DNA of 33,837 nucleotides from a virus. The stretch lies in IMG/VR virus record IMGVR_UViG_3300046411_000516, positions 1 to 33,837 of that record; one strand, given 5' to 3'. Positions 1-7,609 of this stretch are shown here, piece after piece. A model generated the notes under the pieces. It had not been told where the DNA came from. It searched no databases and worked only from the letters and a program-made list of their open reading frames with translations. Each line of letters begins with the position of its first letter. The first letter of the stretch is position 1. The position numbers and the translations under genes are program-made.

Positions 1-137
1 CAATTGATGATCTTGTTAATTTACACAAAGAATCAATTAAAGAGCAACAAGACAAAGTTAAAGAGATTGAAGATAAATATGGTAAAGGTTCTTTAAATAT
101 TGATACTGGCGAAATCACTCCTTTAGAAGAAGAATAA
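1..137 (+). CDS. C-terminal end of a small coiled-coil protein (partial)
   Basis: An open frame enters from the window edge and stops with TAA at 135-137, two bases before the next ATG. The visible 44 residues are charged and helical (KESIKEQQDKVKEIEDKYGK) and end in a short tail with GSLNIDTGEITPLEEE. I recall similar KYGxGSLNxxTGEhxP endings on small proteins near fibre genes of marine Bacteroidetes phages, but cannot verify this here. It is tightly coupled to the tail-tube gene downstream. Function unknown; the start lies outside the window. Confidence 0.7.
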   Translation, partial: IDDLVNLHKESIKEQQDKVKEIEDKYGKGSLNIDTGEITPLEEE

Positions 138-138
138 A

Positions 139-606
139 ATGGCTGTTATAAATGCCACTAGCTTTCTGTTATTAAAAGATACAACAGTTGTAGGGCATTC
201 TAAAAGCACTAGCTTTAATATTAATGTAGATTTACCAGATGCTACTACCAAAGAAAGTTTAGGGTGGCAAGAGGTTATACCAGGTGTTAAATCTGGAACA
301 ATTAATTGTGAATGTTTAACTGATTATTCTGACACTTTAAATTTTGAGCAGTTAGCCGATATGGTGCTAACTAAGGAAAAGGCAACTTTTATTTTTAAAG
401 ACAATGTAAATCCTAAATTAATAGTTAGAGGTGAGGGGTTTGTAAGCTCAGTTGATGAAACAGCTCAGTTTGAAACTGCTACTAGTTTTAACTTAGAAAT
501 AAACCTTACTGGTGTATTTACAATAACAGATCCTAGTGAGGGTAGAACTTGGGAAAACATCTTTGAAAAGTGGGAGGATATATCAGATAACTGGGAAGAT
601 GTATAA
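139..606 (+). CDS. Tail tube (major tail) protein, TP901-1-like, copy 1
   Basis: This 155-residue protein resembles the TP901-1-type major tail protein family, which polymerises into the tail tube. The core pattern is GHSxSxSF, then DLPDATTKES, then GWQEVIPGVKSG, then a second half rich in short beta-strand segments. The same pattern recurs in the next gene, so the two are paralogues. The last ~20 residues are an extension with tryptophans spaced exactly seven apart (WENIFEKWEDISDNWEDV), absent from copy 2. It begins two bases after the upstream stop and sits two genes upstream of the chaperone/tape-measure block, as expected for a tube gene. Which copy is the main tube subunit cannot be told from sequence. 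Confidence 0.8.
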   Translation: MAVINATSFLLLKDTTVVGHSKSTSFNINVDLPDATTKESLGWQEVIPGVKSGTINCECLTDYSDTLNFEQLADMVLTKEKATFIFKDNVNPKLIVRGEGFVSSVDETAQFETATSFNLEINLTGVFTITDPSEGRTWENIFEKWEDISDNWEDV

Positions 607-618
607 TTTTTTTATTTG

Positions 619-626
619 TATATTTG
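619..626 (+). promoter_or_regulatory. Bacteroidetes-type -7 element (TATATTTG)
   Basis: TATATTTG fits the TAnnTTTG consensus known for Bacteroidetes housekeeping promoters. It lies in the 49-base gap between the two tail-tube genes, 30 bases before the second ATG. No clear -33 TTG is seen. It could give the second copy its own transcription. Confidence 0.5.
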
Positions 627-655
627 TCTAAGATTAATAATTAAAAAATATATAA

Positions 656-1078
656 ATGGCTACAACAGGCGTATTTAATGGAACAGATTTACTACTTAAA
701 TTAACAGATGGAACAACAATAGCAACATCTACTACTATTGGACACTCAACATCTTGTACTCTTACACTATCAAATGATTTGCCTGAGGCAACTACAAAAG
801 ATAGCAATGGATTCCAAGAAGTTATTGCTGGTGTTAAAAGTGGTGAGATTTCTTTTGAAGGATTAATTGCTTATGATGACAATGCTAATCCAGTTGATTT
901 TGCTGATATTTTAATTGCTAGGAGAGCTGTATCATGGGAATTTGGAACTGCTGAAACTGGCGATGCTGTGTACTCTGGATCTGGGTTTTTAAATTCAGTT
1001 GAGATGAGTGCTGAAATGGAATCTCCAGCAACTTATAGTGGATCAATTACTGTAAATGGTGCAATCACTAAATCATAA
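656..1078 (+). CDS. Tail tube (major tail) protein, TP901-1-like, copy 2
   Basis: This 140-residue protein is a paralogue of the preceding one, with GHSTSCTL, DLPEATTKDS, GFQEVIAGVKSG and an ISFEGL strand at matching positions. It lacks the heptad-tryptophan tail of copy 1 and ends in SGSITVNGAITKS. The family forms the tail tube around the tape measure. A TATATTTG element sits just upstream, so it may be expressed at a higher level and be the major tube subunit, with copy 1 as a minor or tip-proximal variant; that assignment is inference. Confidence 0.82.
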   Translation: MATTGVFNGTDLLLKLTDGTTIATSTTIGHSTSCTLTLSNDLPEATTKDSNGFQEVIAGVKSGEISFEGLIAYDDNANPVDFADILIARRAVSWEFGTAETGDAVYSGSGFLNSVEMSAEMESPATYSGSITVNGAITKS

Positions 1079-1148
1079 TTTTAGTAATTCTTAATAAAAA
1101 TTAAAGGGGTATGGATTGAGGAAACTATACCCCTATAAATATATAAAT

Positions 1149-1535
1149 ATGGCAAACAAAAAAAGAGGTTACTATACCTTAAAAATAGGTGGGAAAATGC
1201 GAACTATGCATTTTTCAATGAATTTCTGGTCAAACTTTACTGAATTTTTACAAGTACCTTTAGACAAAATAGGTGATGTTTTTAGTGGTGGTATTTCAAT
1301 AAAAGCAATTATTGGTTTAGTTTATTCTGGTTTATTAGCACATGATCAAGAACAAGGCAATGAAATTGATTACAATGAATTTAAGGTTGGCATGTGGTTA
1401 GAAGATTTTGATGCTGATAAATTAAATGATGTTGTTGAATCAATGATGCAATCAAGAATACTTGGTAATGATTTAAACATGGGTGTTGCTAGAAATATTA
1501 AAAAAACTACAAAACCAACTAAAGAGGGAAAGTAA
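1149..1535 (+). CDS. Tail assembly chaperone, gpG-like (pre-frameshift product)
   Basis: This 128-residue protein lies between the tube genes and the tape measure, exactly where siphophages encode the G / G-T tail assembly chaperones that coat the tape measure before tube polymerisation. I chose the ATG at 1149 (MANKKRGYYTL) over an in-frame ATG at 1116 because the latter lies in a run resembling a leader, and MAN fits the start style of neighbouring genes. The last codons read GAG GGA AAG TAA: a G GGA AAG heptamer ends directly at the stop codon, making this the shorter product of a -1 frameshift pair. No database family is recognised from sequence alone; the role rests on position and the frameshift signal. 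Confidence 0.75.
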   Translation: MANKKRGYYTLKIGGKMRTMHFSMNFWSNFTEFLQVPLDKIGDVFSGGISIKAIIGLVYSGLLAHDQEQGNEIDYNEFKVGMWLEDFDADKLNDVVESMMQSRILGNDLNMGVARNIKKTTKPTKEGK

Positions 1536-1864
1536 GTAGCCAACTTGATTGGGATTCTCTATTAGATTTTTATATTGGTCAGGTTGGCATAACTCCAGAT
1601 TCTTTTTGGAAAAATACTTGGAAAGAAAATCATTTACTTGGTGAATCCTACATGATCAAAACCAACTTACAATGGGAGCAAACCAGATATTTAGCTGCTA
1701 TGCTTTACAATGTAAATTGTGATAAAAAAGGTCAAATGATTACACCAGATAAATTATTCCCTTTGCCACAAGATGTGTATTTAGGCAAAGGAAAACCAAA
1801 GTCAACTAAAGAGCAATTTTTAAAATTTAAAAACAAAGTAGATAAAAGTAAGCTACCAAAATAG
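1149..1864 (+). CDS. gpG-T-like tail chaperone fusion made by -1 programmed frameshift
   Basis: A -1 shift at 1526-1532 fuses the 128-residue chaperone to a second open frame running from 1532 to the TAA at 1862-1864, giving about 238 residues. The frame between the shift site and the first ATG of the second frame (1652) is free of stops and looks protein-coding: QLDWDSLLDFYIGQ, then VGITPDSFWKNTWKE, then a region around WEQTRYLAAML. This hydrophobic/aromatic pattern resembles gpT-type chaperone tails, which contact the tape measure and tube subunits. Starting only at 1652 would discard that region. The fusion is inferred from sequence; its efficiency is unknown. Confidence 0.72.
1526..1532 (+). 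other. Programmed -1 frameshift slippery site GGGAAAG
   Basis: The heptamer reads G GGA AAG in the zero frame, the X XXY YYZ form. It is identical to the lambda G/GT slippery sequence as I know it. TAA follows immediately, which should favour pausing and slippage. Confidence 0.8.
1539..1588 (+). promoter_or_regulatory. Possible frameshift-stimulating stem-loop
   Basis: GCCAAC at 1539-1544 is perfectly complementary to GTTGGC at 1583-1588. The spacer from the slippery heptamer is six bases, typical for stimulatory structures. The loop is long (38 bases) and the stem short, so a pseudoknot or no stable structure are both possible. Confidence 0.35.
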
Positions 1865-1877
1865 GTGGCTTATTTTT

Positions 1878-1896
1878 TTTGTATTTTTACATAAAA
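1878..1896 (+). promoter_or_regulatory. Shared 19-base upstream element before the tape measure
   Basis: TTTGTATTTTTACATAAAA is identical to 15861-15879 before the portal gene, and the second half recurs at about 22533-22546 before the connector operon. In each case the start codon follows within 7-10 bases. It is a likely late promoter or 5' leader element. Confidence 0.5.
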
Positions 1897-1903
1897 ATAA
1901 TTC

Positions 1904-4207
1904 ATGGCTAAATTAAGATTAGATTTACAGCTAACTGGGTTCAAACAAGCATCTGGAAAACTTAAACAATTCGGCAACAAAATGAAGTCGATTGGTGCTA
2001 GTATGCAAAAGTTTAGTTTACCATTGGCTATCGCTGGTGGTGCTGCTATAAAGATGGCATCCGATTTTGATAAAAATATAACTAAAATAAAAGCTCTTGT
2101 TGGTACTGCTGGTGAAGATCTAAATAAGTTTTCTGAGGCATCTAAAAGGATGGCTAAAGAAACTGGTATCTCATCTTCTGAAACTAGTAATGCAATGTTC
2201 TTTATTGCATCGGCTGGTTTAGAGGGTGCTGAGGCAATAGCAGTTTTAGAAGCTGCATCAAAAGCTAGTGCTGCTGGTTTAGGTGATGTGGCACAAGTTG
2301 CTGATTTAGCAACATCTGCAATGAATGCTTATGGTAGTGGAAGTTTATCGGCAGAAGCAGCAACAGATGTTTTAACTGCTGCTGTTAGAGAGGGTAAATT
2401 AAATAGTGAGGAACTAGCTGGTGCTATGGGACAAGTATTGCCAGTTGCATCAAATATGGGTGTTAGTTTTAATGAGGTTGGTGCTGCAATGGCTGCAATG
2501 TCAAGAACTGGTACAAATGCAGCTTCTGGAGCAACCCAATTAAATAGTATTTTATCTGGCTTACTAAAACCAACAAAACAAGCTGAGGATGCATTGAAAT
2601 TGATGGGATTATCTAGTGCTGGTTTAAAACAACAAATTAAAGATGAGGGATTACTTAGTGTTTTAGAAACTTTAAAAACAGAGTTTGATCAAAATAGTGA
2701 TGCTGCTGCTCAAGTGTTTCCAAATATTAGAGCATTAAGAGGGGTTTTAGATTTAACTGGTAAAAGTGCAAAAACCACAAAAGAAATATTTAATGAATTA
2801 AATGCATCTCAAGGAGCAACAAAAAAAGCATTTGATGATACTGCTCAAAGTGCAAGTTTTAAATTAAAGAAAGCATTAAATAGTGCTAAACAATCATTTT
2901 CTGAAATGGGATCTGTATTGCTTACATCATTGTTGCCAGCTATACAAAACATTACTAAAGTTATAACTAGTTTATTTACATCATTTCAAAATTTAGATGG
3001 CACTATACAACAAATGATTATAGGTTTAGGTGTTTTAGTTGTAGCATTGCCAACCTTATTAACTTTATTTGGTAGTTTAACTAGTATTCTAGGAGCTTTA
3101 TTATCTCCTATTGGTTTGATTGCTGCTGGATTGGCTGGTATTGCTTATATAATAAGCACCAATTGGAATGAAGTTGCTCCAGTTTTAGTTGGTTTATATA
3201 ATAGATTTGTTGATTTATATAATTCATCTATTGGATTAAGGTTAGCAATACATGGCATTGGAGCTATATTTAAAAGTGTATTTGTAGGTGCTAAAGTTTT
3301 AGTAAAACAATTTTTAAATGTTTTTGGCACTTTATGGAATGTAATAAAAGAATTTTCTGAAAAAGGATTAAAAGGTAGTTTTTCGGATGTTCTTGCAATG
3401 GGATTTGCAAAAGGAGAAAAAATAGCACAAGATGGAGCAGAAGAAATTGGTCAAACATTTGTAGATGGATTTACAGATGCATTAGGTTCTAAATTAGAGC
3501 ATAAAACAGTAGATCAATTAAATACAGCTTTAACAAATGCTGGTGAAAAAGCTAAAGGTTTATACACTAACTTTTTGAATCAAATAGGTATTGGTTCTGG
3601 TGGTGGTGGTGGTGGTCAATCAGAAGATGAAGCTGGTGGTGGTGGTGAAATAAAAGCTGTTCAAGATATAGATAAGGTAGAGAAAAAAACTGATCAACTT
3701 AAAGAAAAATTTTTAAACCTAGCATTAACATCAAATATGGTTGGTGAAGAAATTAGTAGTGCATTTATGAATGCTTTTTCATCAATGATGGAGGGCGAAA
3801 ACTTTTTTAAATCATTAATAAAAGGATTAGTTGCCTTAATTAAAAAGTTAATAGCAGCAGCAATTGCAGCTTTTGTACTATCTACATTGCTAGGTGGTAT
3901 AGGTATAGGTGGCATAGAAAGTGGCACAAAAGGTTTTAAAAAATTATTTGGATCATTATCTGGTTTAGGCAATATTACTAAAATGGCATCTGGTGGTATT
4001 GTAAGTTCACCAACTTTAGGATTAATGGGTGAATATCCTGGTGCAAGAAGCAATCCTGAGGTTATTGCACCACTTGATAAATTAAAATCATTAATTGGTG
4101 ATAGGGGTACATCACAAGTTCAAGTAGGTGGTCAATTTACTTTAAAAGGTCAAGATTTAGTGGTAGCATTACAAAGAGCAAACAACAATAGAAATAGAGT
4201 TATATAA
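1904..4207 (+). CDS. Tail tape measure protein, TP901 type
   Basis: This 767-residue protein sets tail length and is threaded through the tube. The N-terminal ~60 residues are basic and helical. Residues ~80-280 carry the TP901 core (KETGISSSETSNAMFFIASA, LATSAMNAYG, EELAGAMGQVLPVASNMGVS). Hydrophobic, probably membrane-inserting segments occupy ~370-416, and a glycine-rich linker with runs of five to six Gly lies at ~565-582. A second hydrophobic helix pair is at ~640-670. The C terminus (MASGGIVSSPTLGLMGEYPG) is typical of the family and likely contacts the tail tip. It follows the chaperone pair, and its TAA overlaps the next ATG (TAATG). Confidence 0.92.
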   Translation: MAKLRLDLQLTGFKQASGKLKQFGNKMKSIGASMQKFSLPLAIAGGAAIKMASDFDKNITKIKALVGTAGEDLNKFSEASKRMAKETGISSSETSNAMFFIASAGLEGAEAIAVLEAASKASAAGLGDVAQVADLATSAMNAYGSGSLSAEAATDVLTAAVREGKLNSEELAGAMGQVLPVASNMGVSFNEVGAAMAAMSRTGTNAASGATQLNSILSGLLKPTKQAEDALKLMGLSSAGLKQQIKDEGLLSVLETLKTEFDQNSDAAAQVFPNIRALRGVLDLTGKSAKTTKEIFNELNASQGATKKAFDDTAQSASFKLKKALNSAKQSFSEMGSVLLTSLLPAIQNITKVITSLFTSFQNLDGTIQQMIIGLGVLVVALPTLLTLFGSLTSILGALLSPIGLIAAGLAGIAYIISTNWNEVAPVLVGLYNRFVDLYNSSIGLRLAIHGIGAIFKSVFVGAKVLVKQFLNVFGTLWNVIKEFSEKGLKGSFSDVLAMGFAKGEKIAQDGAEEIGQTFVDGFTDALGSKLEHKTVDQLNTALTNAGEKAKGLYTNFLNQIGIGSGGGGGGQSEDEAGGGGEIKAVQDIDKVEKKTDQLKEKFLNLALTSNMVGEEISSAFMNAFSSMMEGENFFKSLIKGLVALIKKLIAAAIAAFVLSTLLGGIGIGGIESGTKGFKKLFGSLSGLGNITKMASGGIVSSPTLGLMGEYPGARSNPEVIAPLDKLKSLIGDRGTSQVQVGGQFTLKGQDLVVALQRANNNRNRVI

Positions 4208-6213
4208 TGGCATATGGTGTTAAATACAGATTAGAGTTTTCTGATGATTTAGAAAATGGTAAAAAAATAGAAATATTAAAAAACAATTATACTGGTAGTG
4301 TTTTAGATCTTGTTGGAACTAGTGATCCATGCACTATAACTTGGGAAAGTGATGATAATATTTATTCACCAATAAAAGGATCACAATGTACACTTAATTT
4401 CTTTGTTACTGATACAGTAAATTATGATGATTTTTATGAATCAGATGAAAGGGAATATCAAGTAAAAATATCTTACAAAGATTCAAGTGATGTTTATCAA
4501 TTATATTGGATTGGTTGGCTTGTAGTTGATCAGTTTAAGGAAGCTGTTACAACTAAACCATTTCCAATAACATTAACTGCTTATGATGGATTAGGAACAT
4601 TAGGTGGTTTTGATATGCCTTTAGATACATCAAGTTCATCTATTCAAACTGGTAGGTGGTGGATTTATAATAGTTTAAATAATATTGGTTTAGAATTAGA
4701 TATTTATGTTAGCCAAGATATTTTTATTAGAAATCCTAGCTCAACATTATATTCAATCTATGATATAATGAATATAACACCATATGATTTACAAAAACAA
4801 AAATTAGATATAAATAATGCCAAGCATGTTTTAGAGCAAATACTTAAAATAACAAATGCAAGAATTTTTCAATCATTCGGCAGATGGTATATAATCAATA
4901 ATTCTAGTTATAGTGGTCAAGCTGTCAAAGATGCTAGTTCATCAACAGCACAAGGTGGTACTATACCAACTGGCATTAGAGCATCAGAAGCATCTAGCTT
5001 AGTTACCAATGGAACTGAGTTGCCAAAGTTTGTCGTTTATAATTATCAAGGTATATATCAATCAACATCAAATATTAATGTCTTGTATAAGCTGCCAACT
5101 AATTTGACACCTTTAGATAATAATTTAACTAAAGAGTATTTGCGACCACTTAAAAGATTTGATATAACTCATAATGTGTCTCAATATCTAAAAACTAATT
5201 TTACTGTTTTAGGAAATAGTGGTTTTGAAAATGGTTTAGCTAACTGGTCAACTTATACATCTACAAGCACAACATCGCCTGGTACTTTGTCAAGTGAATT
5301 TTCTAAACAAGGAAATAATAGTTTTAAAAATGATCAAACACAAACTAGCACAAACACAAGAAAAACATTATCATATACGCAAGGTTATGGTGCAACCAAT
5401 AACCCAAACAGAGGACATACATTAAAAATTAATTCATATTTTGAAAGTACATCATCATATTCTAGTACAACTGAATTTAGTTTTAGATGGCAAGTTAGAA
5501 TAGAAGATGAATCACCAATACCACCAACTGATCCAACATATTATTGGAATAATAGTTCAGAAAGCTGGACAACTACTGCAACTATAAATACTCAAGTTGC
5601 TGATCATGCAGATGCTTGGGAAGAATTTAGTTATGATTTAGGTAGTTTCCCATATACTGGCACATTGTACATTGATTTATATGAACCTAGAACATCTGTT
5701 AGTGGTCATTTAGAAGCTATATATTATGATAATATTACAATGAATATGGACATAAAAGATGGCAATAAAAGAACACCAATATTTGCATCTATTGATGGGT
5801 TTCAATATTCAAGAATTAAAACATCAACCAATGATACTGGTACTTTAGAATTAAGTGATTTACAATTATCAAGCAATAATTATAGAAATACAAACATATT
5901 TCAAGCTATACGACCAAGAGATGATAATGCTAGTTTTGTAAAATCACTAGAACAAATTATATCACAACAAGTTATAAATGATTTTAGAAATCATTTAATA
6001 AGATATGAGGGCAAGTTATATAATTTAGAAAATAAACCTATGGGTTTACATAATAAAATATGGATTGATTTTGGTGCTACTGTTTTAAGAGAAGATGTTA
6101 GTTGTATATTGGATTCAATGACTTATAATCTAAAACGAAATACATATGATGTAATTATGCATATACCAAATCAAGATGATGATCAATCTAGTACATTTAA
6201 AGTAAAATTTTAA
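4207..6213 (+). CDS. Baseplate/distal tail protein with a CBM-like inserted domain
   Basis: This 668-residue protein is translationally coupled to the tape measure. Its place directly after the tape measure is that of the Dit/Tal-type tail-tip proteins, and its first ~330 residues are beta-rich (LEFSDDLENGKKIEIL, YWIGWLVVDQF). At about residues 336-512 a separate module begins with GFENGLANWSTY and ends near YYDNITMNM. This is the signature layout of a carbohydrate-binding jelly-roll domain (CBM4/9-like) and is rich in Ser/Thr and aromatics. The C-terminal part (PRDDNASFVKSLEQIISQQV onward) returns to the tail-protein style. It probably closes the tail tip and contacts the cell surface glycan. 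Exact family unassigned. Confidence 0.65.
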   Translation: MAYGVKYRLEFSDDLENGKKIEILKNNYTGSVLDLVGTSDPCTITWESDDNIYSPIKGSQCTLNFFVTDTVNYDDFYESDEREYQVKISYKDSSDVYQLYWIGWLVVDQFKEAVTTKPFPITLTAYDGLGTLGGFDMPLDTSSSSIQTGRWWIYNSLNNIGLELDIYVSQDIFIRNPSSTLYSIYDIMNITPYDLQKQKLDINNAKHVLEQILKITNARIFQSFGRWYIINNSSYSGQAVKDASSSTAQGGTIPTGIRASEASSLVTNGTELPKFVVYNYQGIYQSTSNINVLYKLPTNLTPLDNNLTKEYLRPLKRFDITHNVSQYLKTNFTVLGNSGFENGLANWSTYTSTSTTSPGTLSSEFSKQGNNSFKNDQTQTSTNTRKTLSYTQGYGATNNPNRGHTLKINSYFESTSSYSSTTEFSFRWQVRIEDESPIPPTDPTYYWNNSSESWTTTATINTQVADHADAWEEFSYDLGSFPYTGTLYIDLYEPRTSVSGHLEAIYYDNITMNMDIKDGNKRTPIFASIDGFQYSRIKTSTNDTGTLELSDLQLSSNNYRNTNIFQAIRPRDDNASFVKSLEQIISQQVINDFRNHLIRYEGKLYNLENKPMGLHNKIWIDFGATVLREDVSCILDSMTYNLKRNTYDVIMHIPNQDDDQSSTFKVKF

Positions 6214-6239
6214 ACTTTTTTCTTTTCCTTGTTTGCTGC

Positions 6240-6274
6240 GAAACCCCTTTAGTGCCTAACACTTTAGGGGTTTC
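6240..6274 (+). terminator. Strong symmetric hairpin terminating the tail operon
   Basis: GAAACCCCT pairs with AGGGGTTTC (9 bp), then a TT/TT internal loop, then AGTG pairs with CACT around a five-base loop. Only ATTTTG follows downstream, so the U-tract is weak on this strand. The upstream stretch CTTTTTTC could serve in neither orientation with certainty. Position after the tail-tip gene and before an early promoter supports a transcription boundary. Confidence 0.7.
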
Positions 6275-6296
6275 ATTTTGTAAATAAATTAAAATA

Positions 6297-6329
6297 ATTC
6301 TTTTATTTAAAAATATTTTTTTATTTTTG
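6297..6329 (+). promoter_or_regulatory. Early promoter module 1 (ATTCTTT ... TATTTTTG)
   Basis: TATTTTTG at 6322-6329 fits TAnnTTTG. ATTCTTT starts 25 bases upstream at 6297 and is preceded by AAATAAATTAAAATA. The same arrangement, at 25-26-base spacing, occurs at 13977/14003 and 20773/20798. It would drive the early gene block starting at 6346. Confidence 0.6.
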
Positions 6330-6345
6330 TATAAAAATTTTATAT

Positions 6346-6531
6346 ATGATATTTGAAATTCATTTTAGGAATGAGCTTAAACGACTAGGTTTAAAGCGAT
6401 ACCAAATCTGTACAATATTAGGTTGTACTATGCCAACATTGAAAAGCAAGATAGAGAATCCAGGTCGGCTTACTGTTGATGACATTACTAAACTAAAAAA
6501 TTCTGGATTTGATGTAAATCGTTTAATTTAA
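6346..6531 (+). CDS. Small helix-turn-helix DNA-binding protein
   Basis: This 61-residue protein is compatible with a single Cro/CI-like or phage-type HTH. Helices are suggested by FRNELKRLGL, YQICTILGCTMPTLKSKIE (turn at the Gly-Cys pair) and TVDDITKLKN. It is the first gene after early promoter module 1, a usual place for an early transcription regulator. It is too short for a full CI repressor and no lysogeny genes accompany it, so control of early/late switching or its own promoter is more plausible. Targets unknown. Confidence 0.55.
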   Translation: MIFEIHFRNELKRLGLKRYQICTILGCTMPTLKSKIENPGRLTVDDITKLKNSGFDVNRLI

Positions 6532-6543
6532 TACTTTTAATTT

Positions 6544-7032
6544 ATGAAATCAGTAAACATTAAGGGAAAAGAATATATCACAGTCAATGAGAGATTAATA
6601 TTCTTTAGATCCCAGCCACAATATAAAGGGTGGCGAATATCTGAGGAAGTTGTTTCCTTAGATGACAAAGAGGGGTTATTTAAAGTAACCATAATAAATC
6701 CAGATGGATTTGAAATGGCAGTTGCTCATGCCCAAGAATATAGAGATTCAAGCTATATTAATAAAACATCATTTGTTGAAAATGGTTTTACTAGTGCTTT
6801 AGGTAGGGCATTAGGTTACTTGGGTATTGGTATTGATACTGCAATAGCATCAGCTGATGAGGTTCAAACAGCTGTAAACAATCAACCAAAAGATGACAGA
6901 TCTTGGTTGAATGAAACTCAATTAATTGCAACACTTAAAGGCACAAAAGAACAAGCTGAAAAGGTGGTTGCTAATTATAAGATGAAAAAAGAATATAGAA
7001 CCAAAATAAATAATCAATTTAATTTAAAATAA
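6544..7032 (+). CDS. Probable single-strand annealing/recombination protein
   Basis: This 162-residue protein has a beta-rich N-terminal half (ITVNERLIFFRSQ, WRISEEVV, FKVTIINPDG) followed by the segment around NGFTSALGRALGYLGIGID and IASADEVQTAV. That A/G-rich helix resembles the 'ETSAIGRALAxxGYG...IASxEE' signature I know from phage ssDNA-annealing proteins of the Erf/Rad52-like group. It lies beside an SSB-like gene and a RecE-type exonuclease, the classic exonuclease-annealase-SSB recombination set. The C-terminal ~50 residues are basic and helical. Family assignment is from memory of motifs and is moderately secure. Confidence 0.6.
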   Translation: MKSVNIKGKEYITVNERLIFFRSQPQYKGWRISEEVVSLDDKEGLFKVTIINPDGFEMAVAHAQEYRDSSYINKTSFVENGFTSALGRALGYLGIGIDTAIASADEVQTAVNNQPKDDRSWLNETQLIATLKGTKEQAEKVVANYKMKKEYRTKINNQFNLK

Positions 7033-7036
7033 TAAT

Positions 7037-7300
7037 ATGGAAGCAAATGAAAAAATTTTTACAGAGGGTTTAATTGTTAAAAGAAATGACAATGCACCTG
7101 ATTTTGTAATTGGTAACCTTAGTGTAAAGGTTGATGAGTTTAAACCTTTTTTAGATAAGCACACTAAAAATGGTTGGGTTAATATAGATTTAAAAAGATC
7201 TCAAAGTGGTAAATACTATGGTGAGATAAATACTTGGCAACCTAAACAAGAATCAAAAGCTAGTGAACCCAGTCAAGCTAGTAATGATTTGCCATTCTAA
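7037..7300 (+). CDS. Single-strand DNA-binding-like protein with DLPF tail
   Basis: This 87-residue protein has a compact beta-rich core (NLSVKVDEF, WVNIDLKRSQSGKYYGEIN) followed by a Ser/Gln-rich disordered linker and the terminal residues NDLPF. A short acidic tail ending in Pro-Phe is the protein-interaction tip of bacterial SSB proteins. The core is shorter than a bacterial OB domain (~110 residues) and no clear SSB motif is seen, so this may be a reduced SSB or a protein borrowing the SSB tip to bind replication partners. It begins four bases after the annealing-like gene. The primase-helicase at 11088 also ends in a VPF tip. Confidence 0.5.
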   Translation: MEANEKIFTEGLIVKRNDNAPDFVIGNLSVKVDEFKPFLDKHTKNGWVNIDLKRSQSGKYYGEINTWQPKQESKASEPSQASNDLPF

Positions 7301-7311
7301 ATTTAATTATT

Positions 7312-7491
7312 GTGGCATTCAAAAGTAATACACAACCCATTGAGGGTGAAACATTTGATCACTTTAGAACTAAATCTAAACAGATCAATAGTGCAATACA
7401 TCTTCTAGTTAAGTACAATTATAAAGTCATTGACATGGAAAATAATTGGATCGGAAAAGATAATATTGAGAATTTAGATATTCCTTTATAA
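7312..7491 (+). CDS. Small hypothetical protein with GTG start
   Basis: An open frame of 59 codons starts with GTG at 7312 (read as Met) and stops with TAA at 7489-7491. The product (FKSNTQPIEGETFDHFRTK, then INSAIHLLVKYNYKVIDME) has natural amino-acid balance and fills the gap between the SSB-like gene and a terminator. No ATG is available upstream in frame. I recall similar short 'HLLVKYxYKVxDxE' proteins in related phages but cannot confirm. No function is assigned. Confidence 0.55.
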   Translation: MAFKSNTQPIEGETFDHFRTKSKQINSAIHLLVKYNYKVIDMENNWIGKDNIENLDIPL

Positions 7492-7514
7492 CACTGGCAA
7501 ACAAAGGGAATTTG

Positions 7515-7546
7515 AAAGGGCATGATTTATTTCATGCCTTTTTTTT
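7515..7546 (+). terminator. Rho-independent terminator
   Basis: AAAGGGCATGA pairs with TCATGCCTTTT (one G-U pair) around a six-base loop, followed by a run of T. It closes the annealing/SSB transcription unit. Confidence 0.85.
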
Positions 7547-7609
7547 ATAATTAATTTGAATTATTAAAAATATTTTTTTAAATTTAAAATTCATTTTAAA
7601 ATTTATATT

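Noticed and set aside
1116-1148. Upstream in-frame ATG for the tail chaperone (MRKLYPYKYIN)
   Set aside because: The ATG at 1149 has the MANKK start style of neighbours and a better A-rich leader; the upstream segment looks like non-coding leader.
6346-6531. Lysogeny repressor
   Set aside because: Only 61 residues with a single possible HTH, no integrase, no divergent promoter and no second regulator.
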